Of a stretch of DNA of 64,000 nt, positions 43,376 to 51,460 are shown in pieces; positions within the stretch are counted from its first letter, which is position 1; the number at the start of each line of letters is the position of its first letter. Under the pieces are notes generated by a model, which saw nothing but the letters and a program-made list of their open reading frames with translations, had not been told where the DNA came from and did not search any database. The stretch spans positions 62,001 through 126,000 of the forward strand of contig DATLJS010000035.1 of NCBI GenBank assembly GCA_035538795.1, given 5' to 3'. The position numbers were made by a program, and so were the translations under genes. The stretch comes from JAJZGK01 sp035538795. GTDB lineage: Bacteria; Pseudomonadota; Alphaproteobacteria; Rhodospirillales; Magnetospirillaceae.

Positions 43376-44500
43376 TCAGACCATCGCCACCGACGGCTTC
43401 TTGAGAGTGGCGCCCGGCCACAATTTTGGTCCCGCCCGCAGATATTGCGGCGGCAACGGATGATCGGCGCCCAGCACTTCGGCGGCACGCCAGCACCAGC
43501 GGGGATCATCCAAGAAGGCGCGGCCCAGGGCCACGACGTCGGCTTGCCCCTTGGCCAGGATTTCCTCGGCCTGATGGGGATCGGCGATCATGCCCACGGC
43601 ACGGGTGATCAAGCCGGTCTCCGCCTTGATCTTGGCCGCCAGGGCCACCTGATAGCCCGGTCCCACGGGGATCTTGGCGTCGGGCACCAGACCGCCCGAG
43701 GAAACGCAGACATAATCCACGCCCTCGGCCCGGCAGGCTTGCAGGTAAGTCACCGCTTCGTCGGGAGTAAAGCCGCCGTCCACCCAATCGGTGGCGGAAA
43801 CCCGGATGCCCAGCGTTTTGCCGGTGGGCCAGGCGCGGCGCACGGCGCGCACGATCTCCAGCGGGAAACGCATGCGTCCATCCAGTTTGCCGCCATAGGC
43901 GTCCTTGCGCTTGTTGGTCAGCGGCGACAGGAACTGATGCAGCAGATAACCATGGGCGGAATGGATTTCCACCACATCCAGACCGGCACGGTCGGCCCGC
44001 TCGGCGGCATTGGCGAAAGCCAGACGCAGGCGGTCGAAATCATAGGCGCCGATCTCGGTCGGAACCGGCCAGGCCTCGGAGAACGCCAACGGCGACGGCG
44101 CCACGGTCTGCCAGCCGCCCTGCCCGGGGGCCACGGCACCGTTGCCGATCCAGGGCAGATTGGACGATCCTTTGCGTCCGGCATGCCCCAACTGCACGCC
44201 GATCTTGGACGTGCCGAAGGATTTCACCGCCGAAATGAGCCGGGCGAACCCGGTCTCGCAGGCTTCGGAGTAAAGCCCCAGGCAACCGGGCGAGATACGC
44301 CCGTCGGGAGAGACGCCGGTGGCCTCGATCATCACCAGTCCCGGCCCGGAAGCCACCAGACTGCCGTAATGCTGCAGGTGCCAGTCCTGCGCCACGCCGT
44401 CGATGGCGGAATACTGGCACATGGGCGCCACCGTCACGCGGTTGGCGAAAGTCTGATCGCGAATGGTCAAAGGCTGGAACAGCCGTACCTCGTTGCTCAT
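43376..44500 (-). CDS. NADH:flavin oxidoreductase (Old Yellow Enzyme family, YqjM/NamA-like)
   Basis: This 374-residue FMN-dependent enoate reductase has APMCQYSAIDGVAQDWHLQHYG at the start, LGHAGRKG with the His pair region, EIHSAHGYLLHQFLSPLTN with the substrate-binding HxxN-like motif, and GRAFLDDPRW at the C-terminus. It should reduce activated C=C bonds with NAD(P)H; the natural substrate is unknown. The start is ATG 44500, with GAGGGAAC upstream. It lies alone between a convergent small gene and the pirin gene. Confidence 0.92.
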   Translation of the reverse strand: MSNEVRLFQPLTIRDQTFANRVTVAPMCQYSAIDGVAQDWHLQHYGSLVASGPGLVMIEATGVSPDGRISPGCLGLYSEACETGFARLISAVKSFGTSKIGVQLGHAGRKGSSNLPWIGNGAVAPGQGGWQTVAPSPLAFSEAWPVPTEIGAYDFDRLRLAFANAAERADRAGLDVVEIHSAHGYLLHQFLSPLTNKRKDAYGGKLDGRMRFPLEIVRAVRRAWPTGKTLGIRVSATDWVDGGFTPDEAVTYLQACRAEGVDYVCVSSGGLVPDAKIPVGPGYQVALAAKIKAETGLITRAVGMIADPHQAEEILAKGQADVVALGRAFLDDPRWCWRAAEVLGADHPLPPQYLRAGPKLWPGATLKKPSVAMV

Positions 44501-44611
44501 TTCCGGTTCCCTCACAAGATGGAAAAGGCATCCCCGTGCGGCACAGTCTATGACCACTCGCCCCCTGGATCACACCTAGCCAAAAGGCATTGCTGCCATT
44601 CGCATTCACGT

Positions 44612-45313
44612 TCACCCCAGATCGAAAAGCAAAAATTCGCTCTGTTCCAGGGCTTTCAGCGCGATCGCGGGATCGCCCTCGACGGCGGCGGCGTCCCCAG
44701 CCGAAAGCGTTTGGCCGTTCACCTCCAGTTTGCCTTCCACCATCTGAACCCAGGCGCCGCGCCCGGCGGCCAGCGGATAGTCCAAGGTCTTTCCGGCCTC
44801 AAGGATCGAGGCGTAAACGGTGACGTCCTGACGGATGGTCAAAGCGCCGTCCCTGCCGCCGGGAGACGCCACGGGACACAGACGATTGGTTTTCGCCTCG
44901 TCGGAAAACAGGCTTTGCTCATAGCCGGGCCTGATGCCGTCTTCTTCCGGCAGCAGCCAAATCTGCAAAAGCTTCACGTCGTCGGTGGGCGACGGATTCA
45001 TTTCGCTGTGGCGGATGCCGGTGCCGGCGCTCATGCGCTGCACCTCGCCCCGGCGGATGACCGAATGGCCGCCTGTGCTGTCGCGGTGCTCCAGTTCGCC
45101 CCGGATGATGTAGGTGATGATCTCCATGTCCTGATGGCCATGGGTGGGAAAACCGCTGTCGGCGGCGACCACGTCCTCGTTGATCACCCGCAGGGAACGA
45201 TAGCCCATGAAACGGGGATCGTAGTAATTGGCGAACGAGAAACTGTGCCAGGTATCGAGCCAACCGTGATTGGCATGGCCTCGGGCGGCAGAAGGACGGA
45301 TATAGATCGGCAT
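44612..45313 (-). CDS. Pirin-family bicupin (quercetinase-like)
   Basis: This 233-residue protein is a YhaK/pirin-type bicupin. The metal site is in THGHQDMEIITYIIRGELEH and HSEMNPSP. Members act as quercetin dioxygenases or redox-sensitive proteins; no natural role is established here. ATG 45313 follows CGAGG. The LysR gene diverges from it across about 110 bp that contain a perfect 12-bp palindrome. That arrangement is the classic one for a LysR regulator controlling a neighbouring detoxification or electrophile-response gene. Confidence 0.92.
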   Translation of the reverse strand: MPIYIRPSAARGHANHGWLDTWHSFSFANYYDPRFMGYRSLRVINEDVVAADSGFPTHGHQDMEIITYIIRGELEHRDSTGGHSVIRRGEVQRMSAGTGIRHSEMNPSPTDDVKLLQIWLLPEEDGIRPGYEQSLFSDEAKTNRLCPVASPGGRDGALTIRQDVTVYASILEAGKTLDYPLAAGRGAWVQMVEGKLEVNGQTLSAGDAAAVEGDPAIALKALEQSEFLLFDLG

Positions 45314-45400
45314 GTCGGGCCTCGAATATTTGGGTGCGGCGTGATGATGAGAAAATGGCTTGCGGCCCCTTAGGAAACAATCCAGCATCACCGAACAACA

Positions 45401-45412
45401 CTGTTGCAACAG
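45401..45412. promoter_or_regulatory. Perfect palindrome CTGTTGCAACAG, likely LysR operator
   Basis: This 12-bp palindrome lies between the divergent pirin and LysR genes, 11 bp before the LysR ATG and just before its AGGAG. LysR proteins often bind such dyads (T-N11-A type) and repress themselves. Confidence 0.55.
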
Positions 45413-45423
45413 GAGCAACGTCG

Positions 45424-46335
45424 ATGGATCGCCTCGACAGCATGGTCGCCTTCGTCCGCGTGGCTGAAAGCCACAGCTTTTCCGAGGCGGCGCGGCGGCT
45501 GAATCTGTCCAAATCGGTGGTCAGCCGGCAAGTCTCGGGCCTGGAGGCCGACTTGGGGGCGCGCCTGTTCCACCGTACCACCCGCAGCCTGACCTTGACC
45601 GAAGTCGGCGCCGCCTATCTGGAGCGTTGCCAGCGCATCCTGACCGATATCGAGGAAGCCAATCTGTCGGTCAGCAATCTGCAAGCCGCTCCCCGCGGCA
45701 AGTTGCGGGTCAGCGCTCCGGTGCCGTTCGCCCTTCAGCATCTGGCTCCGGCTCTTCCCGATTTTCTGTCGCGCTATCCTGAAATGGAAATTGATCTGGC
45801 CCTGAACGACCGCTTCGTCAATCTGGTCGAGGAAGGCTTCGATCTGGCCATCCGCATCGGCAAGCTGGACGATTCCAGCCTGATCGCCCGCTATCTGGCG
45901 CCGGCCCGCCGGGTGGTCGTGGGCAGCCCCGAGTATCTGGCCGCCCGCGGCACGCCGCAGACGCCCGACGATCTTTCCAACCATTGCTGCCTGACCTATT
46001 CCAACCTGTCCGCCGCCGACGAATGGTCGTTCGTGACGCCGGAAGGCAAACGCTGGCCCGTCGAGGTCAAAGGGCGCTTGCGGGTCAATAACGGCGACGT
46101 GCTGCGCCAGGCCGCGCTGGGCGGCCTGGGCCTGACCCTGCTGCCGACCTTCATCGTTGGCGCCGACCTTCAGGCCGGAACCCTGGTGCAGGTGCTTCAG
46201 GACTTCGTCGCCCAGAACACCGGCATCCACGCCGTCTATCCCCATGCCCGCCATTTGTCCCCCAAGGTCCGGGCCTTCGTCGACTTCCTGGCCGAACGCT
46301 TCGGGCCGCGGCCTTATTGGGATTTGGTGATATGA
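45424..46335 (+). CDS. LysR-family transcriptional regulator
   Basis: This 303-residue regulator has an N-terminal helix-turn-helix (SFSEAARRLNLSKSVVSRQVSGLE) and a co-inducer domain ending near PYWDLV. The sequence groups with the DsdC/YhjC/PA-type LysR clade that has VSAPVPFALQHLAP after the HTH linker. The ATG at 45424 follows GGAG. It is divergent to the pirin gene and probably regulates it. The inducer cannot be predicted. Confidence 0.93.
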   Translation: MDRLDSMVAFVRVAESHSFSEAARRLNLSKSVVSRQVSGLEADLGARLFHRTTRSLTLTEVGAAYLERCQRILTDIEEANLSVSNLQAAPRGKLRVSAPVPFALQHLAPALPDFLSRYPEMEIDLALNDRFVNLVEEGFDLAIRIGKLDDSSLIARYLAPARRVVVGSPEYLAARGTPQTPDDLSNHCCLTYSNLSAADEWSFVTPEGKRWPVEVKGRLRVNNGDVLRQAALGGLGLTLLPTFIVGADLQAGTLVQVLQDFVAQNTGIHAVYPHARHLSPKVRAFVDFLAERFGPRPYWDLVI

Positions 46336-46416
46336 GAGGTCAGGCTTAACCGTTTCATTCACGTCCCCGCGCTCTTGCGCGGATCGCCTCCTGTTCGGAA
46401 TTTTGGTGGGATAAAA

Positions 46417-46857
46417 GTGCTCGGAAAACACCTGAAACCGCCGACCGTTACCCTGTGCCTGGCCGGAACCCTTGTCGGCATCGCCTATATTGCCCTGGCC
46501 CTGAGTGGAAAAGCTCCCGGTCTGGATAGCTGCATCACCGAAACGAAAGACAAGATCACCACCAGTTCCGGCCTGGGCTTCACGATCCGGGAAACCAATT
46601 GCTCGGCCTTCGCCAAGGATTCGTCAGTCAGCATTCTGATCAATGACGAAGACGAGGAAGATCTTATTTTTAAATACGATCCCAGCTGGAACAACAGGCG
46701 CCCGACCATATCCATCTCGGATCGGCACGAAATTAAGATTTCGGTCAATGAAGTTTCTTCCATTATTTATCAACAGGATAAATGGAAGACGATGCCCATT
46801 AAATACGATATCGGCCATATCGTTTTTCCCACGGATGCCCCCGGTCCGGGAAAGTAA
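46417..46857 (+). CDS. Small membrane-anchored protein of unknown function
   Basis: This 146-residue protein has one membrane segment near the N-terminus (about 12-32) followed by a predicted beta-rich domain with a cysteine in ETNCSAFAK and a WKTMPIKYDIGHI segment near the end. I do not recognise a family with certainty. The base composition of its second half is AT-richer than the neighbours, which might mean recent transfer. GTG 46417 is the best start, with GGTGGGA upstream; a longer frame starts at 46375. A short GC hairpin (46367-46382) precedes it. Confidence 0.6.
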   Translation: MLGKHLKPPTVTLCLAGTLVGIAYIALALSGKAPGLDSCITETKDKITTSSGLGFTIRETNCSAFAKDSSVSILINDEDEEDLIFKYDPSWNNRRPTISISDRHEIKISVNEVSSIIYQQDKWKTMPIKYDIGHIVFPTDAPGPGK

Positions 46858-46990
46858 TCAGCGCCGAAACGCCTCCATCTGCGGCAACTCAGCCCCGGCA
46901 GGAACACCAGTTGCCCCCACGCCGTTCATGGGTTAGCCTTCCTAGGCTGCTTCGAACCATCATCTCTGGCGGACAGCAGCTTGATTTCGT

Positions 46991-47008
46991 TGCGGTTTCA
47001 TGACCGCA
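46991..47008. promoter_or_regulatory. Inverted repeat upstream of the decarboxylase operon
   Basis: TGCGGT (46991-46996) and ACCGCA (47003-47008) flank TTCATG. The repeat ends 36 bp before the mmdA ATG and is a candidate operator. Confidence 0.4.
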
Positions 47009-47043
47009 GCCGATCCCGCCGAGAGCAAAGGATCATTCGAGAC

Positions 47044-48597
47044 ATGACGATCTCATCCAAGCTGCTCGAGGACATGCAGGCTCGCCGCGAAAAGATTTTC
47101 GCCGGCGGCGGCGAGGAAAAACAGCAGGCCCGCCGGGACAAAGGCCTTCTGACCGCCCGCGAACGTCTGGCCGCCCTGTTTCAGGAAGGCACCTTCCAAG
47201 AGATCGGCACCCACATCCGCCACTCCGCCCGCCACTTCGGCATGGACGGCAAAGATTTGCCCGGAGACGGCGTCGTCGTGGGCACCGGCTTCGTGGACGG
47301 CCGCACCGTCGCCGCCGTCAGCCAGGATTTCACCGTGGCCGCCGGTTCCCTGGGCAAAATGCACGCTCAGAAGATCGTGACCGCCATGCAGACCGCGGCC
47401 CGCATGGGCATTCCCGTGGTCGCCTTCAAAGATTCCGGCGGAGCCCGCATCCAGGAAGGCGTCGACGCATTGTCGGGCTATGGCCATGTGTTCTATCAGA
47501 ATGTCCTGCTGTCGGGCGTGGTGCCTCAGATCGCGGTGGTCTGCGGCCCCTGTGCCGGCGGCGCCGCCTATTCCCCGGCGCTGATGGACTTCATCATCAT
47601 GACCAGGTCCAACGCCCACATGTTCATCACCGGCCCCGAAGTCATCAAGGCGGTGACTGGCAAGGCCGTGACCATGGACGAGGTCGGCAGCGCCGCCATG
47701 CATGCCTCCGTCAGCGGCAACGTGCACTTCCTGGCCGACAACGATCAGCATGCCGCTTTGCTGGTGCGCCAGCTTCTCAGCTATCTGCCGCAGAACAATT
47801 CAGAAGACCCGCCCCACCGTCCGTCGCCCGACATCTCCCTGTCGGATGACGATCTGATCAACGACCTGATCCCCGACGATTCCTCCAAACCCATGGACGT
47901 TCGGACCATCATCGCCCGGCTGGTGGACAACGGCGACTTCCTCGAGGTTCACGCCAATTTCGCCGGCAACATCATCGTCGGCTTCGCCCGCATCGAAGGC
48001 ATGGTGGTCGGGCTGGTCGCCAATCAGCCGATGGTCAAGGCTGGAGCCTTGGACATGGACGCCGCCGACAAGGCCGCCCGTTTCATCCGCTTCTGCAACG
48101 CCTTCAACGTGCCTCTGGTCACCCTGGTGGACGTACCCGGCTTCTTGCCCGGCGTCGAACAGGAACGCGGCGGCATCATTCGCCACGGCGCCAAGATGCT
48201 GTTCGCCTATGCCTCGTGCACGGTGCCGAAGATCACCATCATTCTGCGCAAGGCTTACGGCGGTTCCTATCTCGCCATGTGCAGCCAGGAAATGGGGGCT
48301 GATTTCGTCTATGCTTGGCCGACCGCCGAGATCGCCGTGATGGGAGCCGAGGGCGCCATCAACGTCCTCTACAGCAAGGAACTCAAAGAGGCCGACGACC
48401 GCCGGGCGCGGGCCTCGGAACTGGCCGCCGCCTATCGGGCCGAATTCGCCTCGCCCTATCTGTCGGCCGGCCACGGCTACATCACCGATGTCATCGAGCC
48501 GTCCCAAACCCGTTCGACCATCGCCCTGTCGCTGCTGAAGTCGTTGAGCAAGCGGGAACTGCGTCCGCCGAAAAAGCACGGCAACATCCCGCTGTAA
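47044..48597 (+). CDS. mmdA: Carboxyltransferase alpha subunit of a Na+-pumping methylmalonyl-CoA decarboxylase
   Basis: This 517-residue protein has the paired crotonase-type carboxyltransferase domains of the PccB/MmdA family, with KDSGGARIQEGVDALSGYGHV, the ACGPCAGGAAYSP-like motif VCGPCAGGAAYSPALMD, and GVEQERGGIIRHGAKMLFAY. It moves a carboxyl group from an acyl-CoA to biotin. The downstream membrane subunits show that it serves a sodium-pumping decarboxylase rather than an ATP-driven carboxylase, and no biotin carboxylase gene is present. Methylmalonyl-CoA is the most likely substrate; glutaconyl-CoA or malonyl-CoA cannot be excluded. ATG 47044 was chosen over a longer frame from 46981. 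Confidence 0.88.
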   Translation: MTISSKLLEDMQARREKIFAGGGEEKQQARRDKGLLTARERLAALFQEGTFQEIGTHIRHSARHFGMDGKDLPGDGVVVGTGFVDGRTVAAVSQDFTVAAGSLGKMHAQKIVTAMQTAARMGIPVVAFKDSGGARIQEGVDALSGYGHVFYQNVLLSGVVPQIAVVCGPCAGGAAYSPALMDFIIMTRSNAHMFITGPEVIKAVTGKAVTMDEVGSAAMHASVSGNVHFLADNDQHAALLVRQLLSYLPQNNSEDPPHRPSPDISLSDDDLINDLIPDDSSKPMDVRTIIARLVDNGDFLEVHANFAGNIIVGFARIEGMVVGLVANQPMVKAGALDMDAADKAARFIRFCNAFNVPLVTLVDVPGFLPGVEQERGGIIRHGAKMLFAYASCTVPKITIILRKAYGGSYLAMCSQEMGADFVYAWPTAEIAVMGAEGAINVLYSKELKEADDRRARASELAAAYRAEFASPYLSAGHGYITDVIEPSQTRSTIALSLLKSLSKRELRPPKKHGNIPL

Positions 48598-48609
48598 GGA
48601 GCAAATTCC

Positions 48610-48960
48610 ATGGACCAGGAAAGCCTGATCAACGGGTTGGCCGCCATCGGCGCTCTGTCGGTGCTGTATATCGCCTTCCGCATTCTGGCCGGCATCGCCC
48701 AGTGGGTGCAGCGCGACGCCATCGAGTCCGAACGGGCCGCAGCCAAAGCTTCGACGGCCAAGGTGCCGGCGCCCGTCACTCCGTCCTCCGTTTCTCAGGA
48801 GCACGAGGATGTTGCCGAACACGACATCGCCGTCATCGCCGCCGCCGTGCAGGCGATGATGGGCAATCATCACGTGCTGCATATCCAGGACGCCCACAGC
48901 GGCCAAAGCTGGTCGGCCGAGGGACGCTGGATGCACCAAACCTCCCATCGCACCCATTAA
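48610..48960 (+). CDS. mmdD: OadG/MmdD-like membrane anchor subunit
   Basis: This 116-residue protein has one N-terminal membrane helix (about 6-30), a flexible Ala/Pro/Ser linker and a C-terminal segment (VIAAAVQAMMGNHHVLHIQ) of the OadG family, which links the carboxyltransferase to the membrane subunit. An AAGGAG lies ahead of ATG 48610, 12 bp after mmdA. Its small size and position match the delta/gamma subunit of Na+-translocating decarboxylases. Confidence 0.82.
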   Translation: MDQESLINGLAAIGALSVLYIAFRILAGIAQWVQRDAIESERAAAKASTAKVPAPVTPSSVSQEHEDVAEHDIAVIAAAVQAMMGNHHVLHIQDAHSGQSWSAEGRWMHQTSHRTH

Positions 48961-48999
48961 GCCTTCCGCGGGCCGCATTCATTCCGAGGAATCCATATC

Positions 49000-49410
49000 A
49001 TGCACAAGAAGTTCAAGATCACGGTCGAAGGCCGCGTCTACAACGTGGAAGTGGAAGAGATCGTCGGCGACGTTACCCATCCTCACGCCCCGGTTTTGAA
49101 CCACGAGGCCGGAAGCGCTCCCCAGATCGCTCCGGCCGTTGCCCCGTCCGACCCCGCACCAGCGGCAGTTCCGCCGGCGGCTCCGGCGACAGCCCAGGCA
49201 GGTGACGAGGTCGCGCCTCTGGCCGGTGTGGTCGACAGCGTCGCCGTCAAGGTCGGGCAAACCGTGGCCGTGGGCGACAAGATCGCCGTCATCGAAGCCA
49301 TGAAGATGAAGACCGAGGTATTCGCCAAGAATGCCGGCACCGTCTCCAACATCGCCGTCAAGGCCGGGCAAAGCGTGGACGGCGGTCAGGTCCTGCTGTC
49401 TTTGAGCTGA
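49000..49410 (+). CDS. mmdC: Biotin carboxyl carrier subunit of the decarboxylase
   Basis: This 136-residue protein ends in a biotinyl domain with the motif EAMKMK, in which Lys102 should carry biotin. A Pro/Ala-rich linker (about 40-68) precedes it, giving the mobile arm typical of these carriers. The N-terminal part resembles the pyruvate/oxaloacetate family start (KKFKITVEGRVYNVEVEE). It carries CO2 from the carboxyltransferase to the membrane subunit. GAGGAA precedes the ATG. Confidence 0.92.
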   Translation: MHKKFKITVEGRVYNVEVEEIVGDVTHPHAPVLNHEAGSAPQIAPAVAPSDPAPAAVPPAAPATAQAGDEVAPLAGVVDSVAVKVGQTVAVGDKIAVIEAMKMKTEVFAKNAGTVSNIAVKAGQSVDGGQVLLSLS

Positions 49411-49426
49411 AGAAAGGCTCCTTACC

Positions 49427-49591
49427 ATGATCATTCCCGACAGCCTGAACGGCGCGCTGGCCCTCAGCTTCATCGACTTTTTCCTGAGCATCGTCATGAT
49501 CTCGGGCATCGGCTTCGTGCTGGCCCTGTTCCCGCTGCTGAACAAGCTGGGAAAGATCGATGAAGACAAGCTTCGCCAGGGTCATCACTGA
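49427..49591 (+). CDS. 54-residue membrane protein, possible epsilon subunit
   Basis: A frame from ATG 49427 to TGA 49591 encodes 54 residues with one strong membrane helix (about 15-41) and a charged C-terminal tail (GKIDEDKLRQGHH). AAGG lies upstream. It is placed between the biotin carrier and the beta subunit genes, all co-directional with short gaps. Veillonella methylmalonyl-CoA decarboxylase has a fifth, about 55-residue epsilon subunit (MmdE), so I infer this is an equivalent small subunit. I cannot show sequence similarity, and it might instead be an unrelated assembly factor. Confidence 0.75.
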   Translation: MIIPDSLNGALALSFIDFFLSIVMISGIGFVLALFPLLNKLGKIDEDKLRQGHH

Positions 49592-49608
49592 GCGGAAGGA
49601 GAGACAAC

Positions 49609-50739
49609 GTGTTCGAGCAATTCATCTCCTTCCTCGGAGCGCTTGAGGAACAGACCGGCCTGTCCCATTTCTGGTGGGGAAATCTGGTCATGATCGCCAT
49701 CGGCGCCACCATGATCTATCTGGCGGTGGCCAAACGTTACGAGCCCCTGCTGCTGGTCGGCATCGGCTTTTCCTGCATCATCTCGAACGTGCCGGGGTCC
49801 GATCTGATCCTGCCGGGCGGGCTGTTCAATTACGCCTATCAGGGCGTCGCCCTGCTGATCATTCCGCCGCTGATCTTCTTCGGCGTCGGCGCCATGACCG
49901 ATTTCGGTCCGATGATCGCCAATCCCAAGCTGGTGGTGCTGGGCGCGGCCGCGCATCTTGGCATCTTCGTCGCCCTGATCGGTGCCAAGGCGTTGGGCTT
50001 CACCATCAGCGAAGCCGGCGCCATCGGCATCATCGGCGGCGCCGACGGCCCCATGGCCATCTTCGTCACCATGAAGCTGGCGCCGCATCTGCTGCCGCAA
50101 ATCTCGGTGGCCGCCTATTCCTACATGGCGCTGATGCCGCTCATCCAGCCGCCGGTAATGAAGCTTCTGACCTCGCGCAAGGAGCGCCTGATCGTCATGA
50201 AGCAGAACCGCCAGGTTAGCCGCCTGGAGCGTATCGCCTTTCCCATCGTCATCGGCGTGCTGGTCAATCTGTTTTTCCCCCCCGTCGCCCCGCTGATCAC
50301 CATGCTGATGCTGGGCAACCTGTTCAAGGAAGTACTGGTGGTCGACCGGCTGGCCAAAACCGCCGCCAACGGACTGATGAACGTCATCATCATCATTCTG
50401 ACCGTGGCCATCGGCTCGACCATGGCCGCCGACAAATTCCTGACCGTCAAGACCGTCGAGATCGTCGTCCTGGGCCTGATCGCCTTCCTGTTCGGCACCG
50501 GCTCGGGCGTGCTGGGCGCCAAGGTCATGAATCTGTTCCTCAAGGAAAAAATCAACCCCCTGCTGGGCTCGGCCGGCATCGCCTCGGTGCCGATCGCCGC
50601 CCGCGTGGCGCATCTCGTGGCCCTGGAAGAGAACAAGGAAAATTACCTGATCTATCACGCCATGGGACCGAATCTGGCCGGCGTGTTCGGCACCGCCATC
50701 TCAGGCGGCATCATGTTGGCGCTGCTGGGGGTGAAATAA
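49609..50739 (+). CDS. mmdB: Na+-translocating decarboxylase beta subunit (OadB/MmdB)
   Basis: This 376-residue protein of about nine to eleven membrane helices has the Na+-channel motif GIIGGADGPMAIF, with Asp146 in the position of the essential Asp of Klebsiella OadB. It decarboxylates carboxybiotin and pumps Na+ out. The GTG start at 49609 is preceded by GGAAGGAGAG. It closes the mmdA-mmdD-mmdC-small subunit-mmdB operon. The Na+ gradient it makes could feed the Rnf complex encoded downstream or Na+-linked transport. Confidence 0.93.
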   Translation: MFEQFISFLGALEEQTGLSHFWWGNLVMIAIGATMIYLAVAKRYEPLLLVGIGFSCIISNVPGSDLILPGGLFNYAYQGVALLIIPPLIFFGVGAMTDFGPMIANPKLVVLGAAAHLGIFVALIGAKALGFTISEAGAIGIIGGADGPMAIFVTMKLAPHLLPQISVAAYSYMALMPLIQPPVMKLLTSRKERLIVMKQNRQVSRLERIAFPIVIGVLVNLFFPPVAPLITMLMLGNLFKEVLVVDRLAKTAANGLMNVIIIILTVAIGSTMAADKFLTVKTVEIVVLGLIAFLFGTGSGVLGAKVMNLFLKEKINPLLGSAGIASVPIAARVAHLVALEENKENYLIYHAMGPNLAGVFGTAISGGIMLALLGVK

Positions 50740-50809
50740 GCTCCCCCTTCAGCTTCCATTCAGGTTCACGCGACTATGGTATCGCGGCATTGAGCAAATG
50801 GAGTTCGAC

Positions 50810-51379
50810 ATGTCTGTGAAAAGCGATGGCGTCACCTATGGCAAGGGCACCCGCGCCCTGCATTGGAGCATCGCCCTAATCATCCTCTGCCTGATCGCCA
50901 GCGGCTATCTGGCCGACGATCTCAAGGGTATTCTGACCGTCATCCCCACCCACAAGGCCGTCGGCATCCTGGTGCTGTTCCTGGGCCTCGCCCGCCTGCT
51001 GTGGTGGCTGCTGGACGGCCCGCGTCCCGGCGACGAGAACATGGGGCCGGAAAAGTACCTGGCCCGGCTGGTCAAGTGGGCTTTGGCCGCGATCGGCATC
51101 GCCATGCCCCTGTCGGGTTGGCTGATGAGCTCGGCCGCCGACAAGCCGATCCTGTTCTTCGGCCTGTTCCAGGTGCCGCCGCTGCTGTCCCCCGACAAGG
51201 ACATCGCCCACTTTTTCAAGGAATGCCACGAAACGATCGGCTCGGTCCTGGTGGTTCTGCTGATCCTGCATGTGGCCGGCGCTCTGCGGCACCATTTCCT
51301 GGTCAAGGACAACGTGCTGACACGCATGCTGCCCTGTGCCGCCCGCTTCACTCTGGGCGGCGACAAACAACAGGCCTAA
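50810..51379 (+). CDS. Cytochrome b561-type membrane protein
   Basis: This 189-residue protein has four membrane helices with paired histidines (ALHWSIAL, THKAVG, CHETIGSVL and ILHVAGALRHH) that should bind two b-type haems. Bacterial b561 proteins move electrons between quinols and periplasmic acceptors, sometimes superoxide. The start is ATG 50810 with GGAG six bases upstream; an in-frame ATG at 50798 is weaker. It follows the mmdB gene by 70 bp on the same strand, so it may be read through from the same transcript. Confidence 0.92.
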   Translation: MSVKSDGVTYGKGTRALHWSIALIILCLIASGYLADDLKGILTVIPTHKAVGILVLFLGLARLLWWLLDGPRPGDENMGPEKYLARLVKWALAAIGIAMPLSGWLMSSAADKPILFFGLFQVPPLLSPDKDIAHFFKECHETIGSVLVVLLILHVAGALRHHFLVKDNVLTRMLPCAARFTLGGDKQQA

Positions 51380-51460
51380 GGACGTATTCCCCGGAGCGGC
51401 TGAAGACGGGTTTTGAGAACCTGCGCGAAAGCCCTCCGGAGGATTTCCGACGCCTCTCAT

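Noticed and set aside
43202..45373. 723-residue plus-strand frame
   Set aside because: It runs antisense to the flavin oxidoreductase and pirin genes and has no recognisable domain.
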